DNA of 64,000 nt from Actinorugispora endophytica. GTDB lineage: Bacteria; Actinomycetota; Actinomycetes; Streptosporangiales; Streptosporangiaceae. Every line of letters begins with the position of its first letter. Position 1 is the stretch's first letter. Shown piece after piece: positions 16,058 through 26,916 of this stretch. The stretch is taken from NCBI RefSeq assembly GCF_004363075.1, contig NZ_SNYN01000021.1:1204-65203 (forward strand). The letters run 5' to 3'. The notes beneath the pieces are model-generated. The model saw only the letters and a list, made by a program, of their open reading frames with translations. It did no database searches and was not told where the DNA came from. Position numbers and translations under genes: made by a program.

Positions 16058-17701
16058 ATGAGCGGCCGGGGCGCGGGGCGCGGGTGGGTACGGCGAGTGA
16101 GCGCCTCGCTGGCGGGGGCCGCGCTGCTCATAAGCGTCGTCACCGTCTTCGCGCGGGTCGCCGGGTTCGGCCGGACCCTCGTCTTCTCCCAGACGGTCGG
16201 GGAGAACTGCCTGGGCACCGCCTACGTCACCGCCAACCAGCTGCCGACCGTCCTGTTCGAGGTCGTCATCGGCGGCGCCCTGTCGGGGATGGTCGTCCCG
16301 GTTCTGGCGACCGCCGCCAGCCGGGGCGACGCCGGGCAGGTGCGCCGCACCGCCTCGGCGCTCGTCACCTGGGTGGTACTGGCCGCCGTCCCGCTGAGCC
16401 TGCTCCTGGCGGCCGCGTCCGCCCCGGCCGCCCTGCTCCTGCTGTCCGGGACGCGGGGGTGCGACAGCGCCGACCTGCTGGCGCTCGCGACGCGCTTCCT
16501 GGTGGTCTTCGCCCCGCAGATCCTCTTCTACGGTCTGGCCGCGGTGCTGTACGGCGTCCTCCAGGCGCACCGCCGCTTCCTCGCGCCGGCACTGGCCCCT
16601 CTGGTGTCCAGCCTCGTGGTCATCGCCGCCTACGTCGCCTTCGTGCCCCTGAGCGGGGGGCGGGCCGACGACATCGGCGCCCTGCCCGCCGCCGCGGAGC
16701 TCACCCTGTCCCTGGGCACCACCGCGGGGGTGGCCGCGCTGTTCCTCACCGCGCTCGTGCCCGTCGCCCGGCTGCGCCTGGGGCTGCGCCCCACCCTGTC
16801 CTTCCCGCCCGGCATCGCCCGCCGGGCGCGCTCCCTGGCGGTGGCCGCGCTGCTCCCGCTGGTCGCCATGCAGCTGAGCCTGCTGCTGTCGATGTGGCTG
16901 GCCAACAACGGGGGCGGCGGAGGCACGGGGGTGTTGTACAGCTACGCCTGGGCCCTGTTCACCCTGCCCTACGGGATCGTCGCGGTCCCCATCGCGACCA
17001 GCGCCTTCACCGCGTTGTCGGTGCACCACGGCGAGCGGGAGCAGGGGGCCTTCGACCGGGTGCTCTCGACGGGGGTCCGCGCCTGCCTCATCGCGACCGC
17101 GGGGCCCGCCGCCGCGCTCGCCGCGGCGGCCTTCCCGCTGTCACTGGTGTTCGCCGGGGAGACGGCTCCGCAGCTGGCCCGGGCGCTGCCCGCCTACGCT
17201 CCCGGGATCGTCGCCTTCGGGACGGCCGCCCTGCTCAGCAGGGCGCTGTACGCCTCCCACCACGGCAGGGCCGCGGCCCTGGCCCAGGTCGCGGGCTGGC
17301 TGGCGGTGACGGTCGGCTCCGTGGCCGGCGTCGCGCTCGCCCCGCCCGGCTGGACGGTCGCCGCGCTGGGAGCGGGCACCTCGCTGGGGCTGGGGATCGG
17401 CGCGCTGCTGCTGGTCGCGGCGGTGCTGCGCGCGCGGGGGCGGTCCGCCTTCGCCGCCGCGGGCCGGACCGTCGCGGCCTGCGCGCTCGGCACGGGGCTG
17501 GGGTACGCGTGCGGGGCGGGCGTCGCCGCTCTGGCGCCCACCGGTTCGACACCGGCGGCCGCGGGGGCGGCGGTGCTCAGCGGGACCGCCGCGTTGGCGG
17601 GATACGGACTGGCCGTCGCGCTGATCGACTCCAAGGCGCTGCGCGCGGCCCTGACGCGCCGGATCGGCGGCGCGTCCACCGACGAGGGGAGAACGGGTTG
17701 A
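16058..17701 (+). CDS. MurJ/MviN-like lipid-linked saccharide flippase
   Basis: A 547-residue polytopic protein of the MviN/MurJ (MOP) family. VFARVAGFGRTLVFSQ near the start and the FAPQILFYGLAAVLYGVLQAH block are characteristic, with roughly 14 hydrophobic segments. It lacks the long kinase-like extension of mycobacterial MviN. Genomes of this type normally carry another murJ near the origin, so this copy may export a different lipid-linked product. The stop overlaps the downstream glycosyltransferase start by 4 bp. Confidence 0.82.
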   Translation: MSGRGAGRGWVRRVSASLAGAALLISVVTVFARVAGFGRTLVFSQTVGENCLGTAYVTANQLPTVLFEVVIGGALSGMVVPVLATAASRGDAGQVRRTASALVTWVVLAAVPLSLLLAAASAPAALLLLSGTRGCDSADLLALATRFLVVFAPQILFYGLAAVLYGVLQAHRRFLAPALAPLVSSLVVIAAYVAFVPLSGGRADDIGALPAAAELTLSLGTTAGVAALFLTALVPVARLRLGLRPTLSFPPGIARRARSLAVAALLPLVAMQLSLLLSMWLANNGGGGGTGVLYSYAWALFTLPYGIVAVPIATSAFTALSVHHGEREQGAFDRVLSTGVRACLIATAGPAAALAAAAFPLSLVFAGETAPQLARALPAYAPGIVAFGTAALLSRALYASHHGRAAALAQVAGWLAVTVGSVAGVALAPPGWTVAALGAGTSLGLGIGALLLVAAVLRARGRSAFAAAGRTVAACALGTGLGYACGAGVAALAPTGSTPAAAGAAVLSGTAALAGYGLAVALIDSKALRAALTRRIGGASTDEGRTG

Positions 17702-18801
17702 ACGGGTTGCGCGTCGCGCTGACACTGGCCACCAGCGGCGGGGGCGTGGGCAACCACGTGCGTTCGCTGTGCGCCGGGCTGGTCGGGCGAGGCCACCGGG
17801 TCGTGGTCGTCGGACCGGCCTCGACCGAGGAGCGGTTCGGCTTCACCGCGGCGGGGGCGCGCTTCGCCCCTCTGGAGGTGGGGGGCCGGCCGAGCCCCTT
17901 CGCCGACGCCGCGGCGCTGGTACGGCTGCGCGGCCTTCTCAGGGGCGCCGACGTCGTGCACGCGCACGGGGTGCGCGCCGGCGCGCTGGCGGCGCTGGCC
18001 CGGCCCTCCGCGCCGCTCGCGGCCACCCTGCACAACGCTCCCCCCTCGGGGAGCGGGGCCGACGCGCTGCTGTTCGGCCTGCTCGAACGCGTTCTGGTGC
18101 GCCGCGCCGATCTGGTCCTGGGGGTCTCCGGCGACCTGGTGGAGCGGATGCGCGCGCGCGGTGCGCGGCGGACCGGGCGGGCGCTGGTGCCCGCTCCGGC
18201 CATGGCCTCCTCCGGCCGGGACCCGGCCGAGCTGCGCGCCGAACTGGGTGTCGAGCCGGGTCGGCCGCTGCTGGTGACCGTGGCCCGGCTGGCCGGGCAG
18301 AAGGGGCTGCCGGTCCTGCTGGACGCGGCGGGGCGCTGGGCGGCGCGCACCCCGCCGCCGCTGGTGGCGGTCGCCGGGGACGGGCCCCTGCACGGGCGGC
18401 TCGCGACGCGGATCTCCGCGGGCTCCCTGCCGGTGCGCCTGCTCGGACGTAGGACGGACGTCGCCGACCTGCTCGCCGCGGCCGACGTGTTCGTGCTGGC
18501 GAGCGTGTGGGAGGGCCAGCCCCTGGTGATCCAGGAGGCCCTGCGTGCCGGGCTGCCCGTTGTGGCCACCGATGTGGGCGGGGTCCCGGACCTGGTGGGG
18601 GACGCCGCGCTCCTGGTGCCCTACGGCGACCCCGCCGCGCTGGCCGACGGAGTGGCGCGGATCCTCGACGACGGCGCGCTCGCCGCCCGGATGCGGGTCC
18701 GCGCCCGCGCGGCTGCCGGGGCGCTCCCCGTTCCGGGGGACGACGCCGACCAGGTCCTGGACCTCTACGCGGAGGTCCTGTCCGGCAGTCACCCAAGGTG
18801 A
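17698..18801 (+). CDS. Family 4 glycosyltransferase
   Basis: A 367-residue GT-B fold enzyme. The N-terminal acceptor domain shows SGGGVGNHVRSL and DVVHAHGVRAG. The C-terminal donor domain shows VARLAGQKGLPVLLDA, VAGDGPL and the E-x7-E nucleotide-sugar motif around VWEGQPLVIQEALRAGLPVVATDVGG. TTG 17698 is chosen as start because it overlaps the flippase stop (TTGA) and has GAGGGGAG 7 nt upstream. It is probably co-translated with the flippase; the sugar and acceptor are unknown. It ends the ste unit. Confidence 0.85.
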   Translation: MNGLRVALTLATSGGGVGNHVRSLCAGLVGRGHRVVVVGPASTEERFGFTAAGARFAPLEVGGRPSPFADAAALVRLRGLLRGADVVHAHGVRAGALAALARPSAPLAATLHNAPPSGSGADALLFGLLERVLVRRADLVLGVSGDLVERMRARGARRTGRALVPAPAMASSGRDPAELRAELGVEPGRPLLVTVARLAGQKGLPVLLDAAGRWAARTPPPLVAVAGDGPLHGRLATRISAGSLPVRLLGRRTDVADLLAAADVFVLASVWEGQPLVIQEALRAGLPVVATDVGGVPDLVGDAALLVPYGDPAALADGVARILDDGALAARMRVRARAAAGALPVPGDDADQVLDLYAEVLSGSHPR

Positions 18802-18897
18802 GGTGAAGGTCACCGAACAGTCGGACGAAATGACGGCACCGGTGGTTCTCCCCACACCGGATCGATGGCATCATGGACCCGGATGTGAGAGACGCTC

Positions 18898-18922
18898 GGA
18901 ATATTTTCGAGTCGGTCTCGTT
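18898..18922 (+). promoter_or_regulatory. ECF-type promoter candidate before the terC leader
   Basis: GGAAT at 18898-18902 and CGTT at 18919-18922, with 16 bases between, match the general ECF sigma layout. Transcription would begin about 18930, just before the riboswitch-like segment. Confidence 0.4.
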
Positions 18923-18933
18923 TCATCATGCGG

Positions 18934-19040
18934 CAGGGGAGTATCCCTTCGCGGCGGTGCCGTCATCACGGAGCGCAAAGGCGCGTTCCCGGTTCCGTCG
19001 GTCCACCGGTTTCCGGGGGGCGGGAGAGACCTCCGGTTAG
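18934..19040 (+). promoter_or_regulatory. yybP-ykoY (Mn2+) riboswitch candidate
   Basis: The leader of terC contains the hallmark blocks of the yybP-ykoY class: AGGGGAGTATC at 18935-18945, a CGTCATCAC loop segment at 18961-18969 and GGGAGAGACCTCC at 19022-19034, which can pair with the 5' block to close the central junction. These RNAs bind Mn2+ and very often precede TerC-family genes. The call rests on motif reading and context, not on a covariance model. Confidence 0.7.
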
Positions 19041-19095
19041 TCGTCGTGCCCGCAAAATGCGCGCGGTCACCATAACCGGAGGAGAGTTCCTCGTC

Positions 19096-20115
19096 ATGGA
19101 CGTACCCCTGTGGGTCTGGATCGCCACCATCGTCGGCATCCTCGCGGTCCTCGCCATCGACCTGGCGATCGTGGACCGCCCGTGGAGCAAGAAGCACCAG
19201 CCCACGGAGTTCAGCATGAAACAGGCCGGCTGGTGGTCGGCCTTCTACATCATCCTCGCGATCCTCTTCGGACTCGGGATCTGGTACGTCGAGGGCGGGG
19301 CGAAGGCGAGCGAGTACTTCGCCGGATACGTCACCGAGAAGAGCCTGAGCGTCGACAACCTCTTCGTCTTCTACCTGATCCTCACCTCCTTCGCGGTGCC
19401 CAAGAAGTACCAGCACGAGGTGCTGCTGGTCGGCATCATGCTGGCGCTGGTCATGAGAGGCGTCTTCATCGCGATCGGCGCCCAGGCCATCAACGCCTGG
19501 AGCGAGGTCTTCTACCTCTTCGGCGCCTTCCTCATCTACACCGCGATCAAGATCGTCCGGGACCACGTCAAGGGCGAGAGCGAAGAGGACGACGACTACA
19601 CCAACAGCTTCGCGGTGCGCATGGTCAAGAAGGTCTGGCCGGTCACCGACGACTACCACGGATCGCACCTGACCGTGAAGAAGGACGGGCGCCGCCACGT
19701 CACCCCGATGCTCATGGTCATCGTCGCCATCGGCGTCACCGACCTGGTCTTCGCCGTCGACTCCATCCCGGCGATCTTCGGCCTCACCCAGGACGCCTAC
19801 ATCGTCTTCACCGCCAACGCCTTCGCGCTGCTGGGCCTGCGCGTCCTGTACTTCCTGCTGGCGGGGCTGATGGACAAGCTGTCCTACATCAGCTGGGGCC
19901 TGGCCGCGATCATGGTGTTCATCGGCGTCAAGATGCTGCTGCACGCGCTGCACGAGAACGGCGTGCACGTGGTGGAGATCAGCACCGGCCTGTCCCTGAC
20001 CGTCATCCTGGGCGTGATGACCGTGACAATCGTGGCCAGCGTGATCAAGGCCCGCTCCGACGCCAAGCGCCTGAAGGCGCAGGAGGAGACCGTGGGGACG
20101 GCCTCCGTCGAGTAG
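19096..20115 (+). CDS. TerC family membrane protein (metal exporter type)
   Basis: A 339-residue polytopic protein of the TerC/Alx family. Conserved acidic membrane motifs are EKSLSVDNLFVFYLIL (about 77-92) and VTDLVFAVDSIPA (about 217-229), whose aspartates are thought to handle Mn2+. Eight or so hydrophobic segments are visible, with a charged cytosolic loop around 160-200. Members export Mn2+ and protect or metallate extracytoplasmic proteins. A GGAGGAGA site precedes ATG 19096. The riboswitch-like leader supports manganese control. In many relatives pyrG occupies the position after the ste genes, so terC here breaks that order. Confidence 0.9.
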   Translation: MDVPLWVWIATIVGILAVLAIDLAIVDRPWSKKHQPTEFSMKQAGWWSAFYIILAILFGLGIWYVEGGAKASEYFAGYVTEKSLSVDNLFVFYLILTSFAVPKKYQHEVLLVGIMLALVMRGVFIAIGAQAINAWSEVFYLFGAFLIYTAIKIVRDHVKGESEEDDDYTNSFAVRMVKKVWPVTDDYHGSHLTVKKDGRRHVTPMLMVIVAIGVTDLVFAVDSIPAIFGLTQDAYIVFTANAFALLGLRVLYFLLAGLMDKLSYISWGLAAIMVFIGVKMLLHALHENGVHVVEISTGLSLTVILGVMTVTIVASVIKARSDAKRLKAQEETVGTASVE

Positions 20116-20181
20116 GCCGGTCGGGGGCGCGGTTCCCCGGAGGCCGAAGGCGCGGGGTTCCTCACGGGAACAGGCCGATAA

Positions 20182-20197
20182 TCGAACATCCGTACGT
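20182..20197 (+). promoter_or_regulatory. LexA/SOS box candidate upstream of uvrA
   Basis: TCGAAC-N4-GTACGT matches 9 of 10 core positions of the actinobacterial box CGAAC-N4-GTTCG. It lies immediately before a TACAAT -10 (20199-20204), a position where repressor binding would block RNA polymerase. Confidence 0.5.
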
Positions 20198-20217
20198 CTA
20201 CAATGAGGGTCCCGGTC

Positions 20218-20243
20218 GGAATGCGGCCGGGGCCCTCGTGGTT
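20218..20243 (+). promoter_or_regulatory. SigR-type promoter candidate upstream of uvrA
   Basis: GGAAT (20218-20222), exactly 18 bases, then GTT (20241-20243) matches the consensus for SigR/SigH thiol-stress sigma factors. From memory, uvrA belongs to the conserved SigR regulon of actinomycetes. Confidence 0.5.
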
Positions 20244-20463
20244 ACCGTGGAGAGGCGCGGCCTCCGGCGGGCGGCCTCCCGGCCGCCGCCGAGACCGGGC
20301 GACACGCCCCGTCCCGCGCCCTCACCGCCGGGACCGCCGCGGCCGGCGTCCGGTGACGAGCGGACCCCTCTTCGCGCGGTACGAGAGCACACCCCAGTTG
20401 ACGAGGAAGGATGGAGCGCATCGGCGTTCCGGCGCAGAGCCGGGGGCGCCCGCGCGAATAGAC

Positions 20464-23310
<2,847 letters not shown>

Positions 23311-23333
23311 TCGGTCGGCCCGGGGCGCTCGGA

Positions 23334-23339
23334 TAGCGT
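23334..23339 (+). promoter_or_regulatory. -10 candidate for the RDD gene
   Basis: TAGCGT lies 42 bases before the GTG start at 23376, in the short gap after uvrA. There is no convincing -35. Confidence 0.3.
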
Positions 23340-23375
23340 GGGCGGGCCAGGACGACGACAGGAGACGGGAGCCCC

Positions 23376-23888
23376 GTGAACGACACCCCCGCCGCCGGCG
23401 CCGTGCCCGCTCCGTTGACGCGGCGGGTTCTCGCGAGGCTGGTGGACGTGCTGGTCCTGGCGGGGATCAGCCTGCTCGTCAACGCGGCGCTGGTCCCCCT
23501 GGCGCCGGGGGAGCCGCCCGCTCCGGGCGGGGGCGGTGTGTTCGGCGTCGTGGCGGCGGTGCTGACGTTCGCCGCCTACCTCGCCTATGAGGTGGGACTC
23601 ACCCTGGCGCACGGCGGCACTCCCGGCAAGCGGCTGCTCGGCCTTCGGCTGGCGCCGGTCGCGGCGGGGGAGGACCGCCCCGGCGCCGCGGCGGTCCTCC
23701 GGCGGTCGGCCGTGCTGTACGCGTCGGTGCTGCTGGCGCCGGTCCCGCTGGTGAACGTGGTGGCGCTGGGGGTGTCGGTCTTCGCGGTGGTCTCGGCGGT
23801 CATGGACCGTCCGGCGGGGCGCGGACTGCACGACCGGCTCGGCGGCAGCGTCGTTGTTGGCGAGCGCCCCGAGTCGGTATCGTCGTAA
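23376..23888 (+). CDS. RDD family membrane protein
   Basis: A 170-residue membrane protein of the RDD family. It has the Arg-Leu-Val-Asp motif at the start of the first helix (ARLVDVLVLAGISLL), the conserved GGTPGKRLLGLRL loop and the C-terminal GLHDRLGGSVVV signature. Some family members transport compatible solutes or act as Na+/H+ antiporters; here the role is unknown. GTG 23376 has AGGAGACGGG upstream. A second RDD gene follows 150 bp downstream, so the two may be paralogous partners. Confidence 0.85.
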   Translation: MNDTPAAGAVPAPLTRRVLARLVDVLVLAGISLLVNAALVPLAPGEPPAPGGGGVFGVVAAVLTFAAYLAYEVGLTLAHGGTPGKRLLGLRLAPVAAGEDRPGAAAVLRRSAVLYASVLLAPVPLVNVVALGVSVFAVVSAVMDRPAGRGLHDRLGGSVVVGERPESVSS

Positions 23889-24037
23889 CCGGCCGCCGGA
23901 GGCGGGGCCGCAGGTCTCCGGCCGCCCGCGCCGGCGCCCCGCCGCGGGCGGCCGAACCCGGCCCGGGCGGTTCCCACAACACTGCCTGCCGGGCGTTCTC
24001 CGCGCGGAGCCCGCCGGCACAGGAGGTCTGTTCTTCG

Positions 24038-24754
24038 ATGAGTCTCCCACCGCCCTGGAACCCCGAACACGGCCAGGGGGGTCAGTGGCAGGGCGGTCCG
24101 ACGGAGGGCGGACCGCGTCCGCCCGTCCAGGGGCCGCCGCCGATCCGGACCGGCGTATTCCAGCCGCCGCCCTACCAGCAGCCCCGCCCGGCGCCCGTGC
24201 CGCTTCCGGGCGGGCGCCCCTGGCCGCCACCGCCGCCCGGCGCGAACGGGGGGCACTACCCGCTCGCGGACTGGGGGCAGCGGGCGGGGGCGCGCCTGAT
24301 CGACACCTGCTTCGTGATCGTGCCGGGGGCGGTGCTGACCTTCGCCGTCTCCATGATCTGGGGCGCGTTCGCGGTCGCCGACGGCAGCGGCCTGTCCTCG
24401 GCCTGGGACAGCTCGATGATCATCGCGAGCGTGTGCGCCTTCCTGCTGTGGACGGGCTACGACGCGTTCTGCGTGCACCGGTGGGGGCGCACCCCCGGCA
24501 AGACGATCACCAAGATCCTGGTGGTGCCGTTGAGCGGCGAGGGCCGCCCGGCGCGGGTCCCCTTCGACGCGCTGCTGGTCAGAGCGGGGCTCTTCCAGCT
24601 CCCGTGGGCGTTCATGTGGGCGCCGCTCTCGGTGCAGTCCCTCCTGGGCATGGTCGCCATGGTCGTGTTCTATTTTCTGCCGCTGTGGGACAGGCCCAAC
24701 CAGCAGGGCCTGCACGACAAGGTCTCCAGGACCGTGGTCGTGCGGACCGGTTGA
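24038..24754 (+). CDS. RDD family membrane protein with Pro-rich head
   Basis: A 238-residue protein. The first 80 residues are a cytosolic Pro/Gly/Gln-rich head. The RDD domain follows: GARLIDTCFVIVPGAVL, the loop GRTPGKTITKILV, and the end GLHDKVSRTVVV. Three to four hydrophobic segments are visible. Pro-rich heads are common on actinobacterial RDD proteins and may mediate protein contacts. AGGAGGT at 24021-24027 supports ATG 24038. It is transcribed in the same direction as the first RDD gene and the Rieske gene. Confidence 0.85.
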   Translation: MSLPPPWNPEHGQGGQWQGGPTEGGPRPPVQGPPPIRTGVFQPPPYQQPRPAPVPLPGGRPWPPPPPGANGGHYPLADWGQRAGARLIDTCFVIVPGAVLTFAVSMIWGAFAVADGSGLSSAWDSSMIIASVCAFLLWTGYDAFCVHRWGRTPGKTITKILVVPLSGEGRPARVPFDALLVRAGLFQLPWAFMWAPLSVQSLLGMVAMVVFYFLPLWDRPNQQGLHDKVSRTVVVRTG

Positions 24755-24833
24755 CGGCTCCCTGGTCGCTCCACCCGGGGACAGGCACTACATTGCGTAG
24801 CGTAACCTGTCGAATCGATCAGAAAGCCGTGCA

Positions 24834-25259
24834 ATGACAACGGATCCGTCGTCGTGTGCCTGCCGGATCAGCCGGCGGACGATGTTGACGACCGCGGGGG
24901 CAGCGGGAACGGTGGCGCTCACCGCGGGCGCCTGCACCACCGAGGAGAACCGGCCCAAGCCGCAGGACGCGCTGCGCGGTCGGGTGGTGGCCCAGACGAC
25001 CGACGTCCCCGAGGGCGGCGGGCTGCTGGTGGTCGAGGCGAAGCTCGTGATCACCCAGCCCGCGGCGGGGGAGTACCAGGCGTTCGGCGCGTCGTGCACG
25101 CACGGCGGCTGCACCGTCCAGGAGATCACCACCGACATCCACTGCCTCTGCCACGGCAGCAGGTTCGACCTGAACGGCGAGGTCGTCCAGGGACCCGCCA
25201 CCGAACCGCTGGAGCCGTTCGAGGTGACGGTGGAGGGCACCGACATCACCCTGGTGTGA
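24834..25259 (+). CDS. Exported Rieske [2Fe-2S] protein
   Basis: A 141-residue protein with a twin-arginine signal ([22 protein letters not shown], residues 13-34) and a possible lipobox-like cysteine at 34. A single Rieske domain follows. The cluster ligands are C88/H90 (CTHGGC) and C104/H107 (CLCHGS). C93 and C106 form the cytochrome bc1-type disulfide pair. It is much shorter than QcrA and has no cytochrome neighbours, so it is a stand-alone extracytoplasmic electron carrier of unknown partner, a class common in Streptomyces. Confidence 0.88.
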   Translation: MTTDPSSCACRISRRTMLTTAGAAGTVALTAGACTTEENRPKPQDALRGRVVAQTTDVPEGGGLLVVEAKLVITQPAAGEYQAFGASCTHGGCTVQEITTDIHCLCHGSRFDLNGEVVQGPATEPLEPFEVTVEGTDITLV

Positions 25260-25291
25260 CGTGTGACGCGGTGCCCTCCCGGAAGGCCCGG

Positions 25292-26449
25292 TCAGTCCTG
25301 CGACTCGGCCGTCTCGCGGCCGTCCGAGGGGTTGACCGGGTCGCCCACGTCCACGGGAGGGCGCCGGAACGCCGAGGTCGGCCACAGCGCGGCGTACCTC
25401 TCCTCGCCGTCCTCCGCCCCGGTGACCTGGGTGCGGTTGCGCGGCAGCGACTCGGGGAAGTTCTCGCGGATGTAGGTGACCATGTGCTCGCGCAGCTCCA
25501 CCGTCAGCGTCCAGCGGGCGCTGGAGTCGGCGGTGGTCGCCGTGGCGCGCAGCTCGATCAGCCCCGATTCCAGCACGTCGGTGACGTCGAGCGCCCAGCT
25601 GCGGCCGTCCCACAGCGGGTGCCCGGTCACGAACGAGCCGAGCTCGCGGCGCAGCGCCTCCACGGGGACCTCCCAGTCGACCCGGAACACCACCGACCCG
25701 GTGATGGCGGTGCCGTGCTTGGTCCAGTTCTCGAACGGGGTGGTGGTGAAGTAGGACACCGGAAGCACCAGGCGCCGCTCGTCCCAGATCCGCACGGTCA
25801 CGTTGGTGAGGGTCAGCTCCTCGATGCGGCCCCACTCGCCCTCGACGACCACCACGTCGTTGATCCGCAGCGAGTCGCTGAACGCCAGCTGAAGGCCGGC
25901 GAACATGTTGCCCAGCGTGGACTGGGCGGCCACACCGGCGACGATGCCGATCAGACCGGCGGACGCCAGGAGCCCGGCGCCCAGCGCGGCCACGGAGGGG
26001 AAGGTGAACAGGATCGCCGCCACCGCGAGCAGGCCCAGGACCGTGGCCGCCACCCGGCGCAGCAACCGGACCTGCGTCTGGAGCCTGCGCGAGCGCCGGT
26101 CGGCGTCGCCGTTGTGCACCGAGAGCCAGTCCAGCACCGTGTCGGTGATCGCGTAGGCGACGGTCAGCGCGAGCCAGGTCAGCGACGCGATCATCGCGAT
26201 GCGCATGCCGTGCTGGAAGACCGGATACCAGAACCGGGGGTTCTCGAATCCCCCGGCGTCGGGGATCGCCAGGTTGACGCCCACGACCGCCGCCGCGGCG
26301 TAGGCGGAGAGGCGGCACCGCCGCACCAGCGGACCGGCCAGGCTCCAGACCTTGGACAGCTTGTGCGTGAGCAGCCAGTGCACCACCGTGACCAGGAGCA
26401 CCGAGATCGCGACGGCGATGCCGACCGCGATCCAGTTGCCGAGTGACAT
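25292..26449 (-). CDS. MscS-type mechanosensitive channel
   Basis: A 385-residue small-conductance mechanosensitive channel-like protein. It has four N-terminal membrane helices (residues about 5-120), with the pore helix and beta domain in GAGLLASAGLIGIVAGVAAQ, then TLGNMFAGLQLAFSD and INDVVVVEGEWGRIEEL. The cytoplasmic vestibule domain and a charged tail follow. It opens under membrane tension to release osmolytes. I chose ATG 26449 over the upstream start at 26509 because GAGGAGG sits 11 nt before it and the first helix starts there. Confidence 0.9.
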   Translation of the reverse strand: MSLGNWIAVGIAVAISVLLVTVVHWLLTHKLSKVWSLAGPLVRRCRLSAYAAAAVVGVNLAIPDAGGFENPRFWYPVFQHGMRIAMIASLTWLALTVAYAITDTVLDWLSVHNGDADRRSRRLQTQVRLLRRVAATVLGLLAVAAILFTFPSVAALGAGLLASAGLIGIVAGVAAQSTLGNMFAGLQLAFSDSLRINDVVVVEGEWGRIEELTLTNVTVRIWDERRLVLPVSYFTTTPFENWTKHGTAITGSVVFRVDWEVPVEALRRELGSFVTGHPLWDGRSWALDVTDVLESGLIELRATATTADSSARWTLTVELREHMVTYIRENFPESLPRNRTQVTGAEDGEERYAALWPTSAFRRPPVDVGDPVNPSDGRETAESQD

Positions 26450-26703
26450 CACGGGAGAAGCCTCCTCAAGGGGGTCGGGAAAAGTCGGTTCAAGCGTCGG
26501 TACGCACAACCTAGGGCATCGCTATACCGAACCGTGACGTTTCGAGGGTGAAGAACCGCATGTGTCGGGGCCGCGGGGACGCCGGTGGAAACGCGGCCGA
26601 CTCGTCGGCGGTCCGCGCAGCGAAGACGTCAGTGCGGAGCCTCTGGCGCGGGGGCGGTTCGGGCTCTGCGGGTCCGCGGTCCTCCCCAGGGGTCCTGCTC
26701 GAT

Positions 26704-26759
26704 GATCGTGACGCCGGCGTTCCACTATGTCCGTTTCGTAGAACGCTGACGTCAAGATC
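26704..26759 (+). repeat. 56-bp palindromic element, copy A
   Basis: Arms at 26701-26722 and 26741-26762 pair at 19 of 22 positions and end in GATC...GATC. The reverse complement of 58219-58274 aligns over all 56 bp without gaps, including the loop core TGTCCGTT and the right arm. Copy A sits between divergent genes, so it is not simply a terminator. Confidence 0.8.
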
Positions 26760-26904
26760 ATCAATGAAATCCTCGCACAACGGATATGATGGGCGCGTCC
26801 TCGGCCCGCGCCCGCCGGCCTGTGAGGCCACCGGCATCCCGCCGCGCCGGCCACTGTCGTCTCTGCCACGCGGTGTCCGGGTGCGGACAGTCTCATGCGA
26901 CGAC

Positions 26905-26910
26905 CACAAT
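26905..26910 (+). promoter_or_regulatory. -10 element for leaderless uvrC mRNA
   Basis: CACAAT, then GGGACC, then ATG: the six-base gap puts transcription start on the start codon. The 13-mer CAATGGGACCATG recurs exactly at hutH. Confidence 0.5.
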
Positions 26911-26916
26911 GGGACC

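Larger units (their letters stand above)
20116..20463. other. Promoter region of uvrA
   Basis: A 348-bp gap between terC and uvrA. It holds a TACAAT -10, a LexA-like box and a SigR-type promoter (annotated separately), followed by a 200-base GC-rich leader. An in-frame upstream ATG at 20203 exists, but homology starts only at 20464. Confidence 0.5.
26450..26916. other. Divergent region between the MscS-type channel and uvrC
   Basis: A 467-bp gap. It contains the palindromic element at 26704-26759, the leaderless uvrC promoter at 26905-26910 and a TATAGC hexamer on the minus strand near 26520-26525 that may serve the channel gene. The middle is locally AT-richer than the surrounding DNA. Confidence 0.5.

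Noticed and set aside
26528-26545. LexA box between the MscS-type gene and uvrC (CGAAC...GTTTCG)
   Set aside because: The half-site spacing is 6 rather than 4 and the second half is poor.
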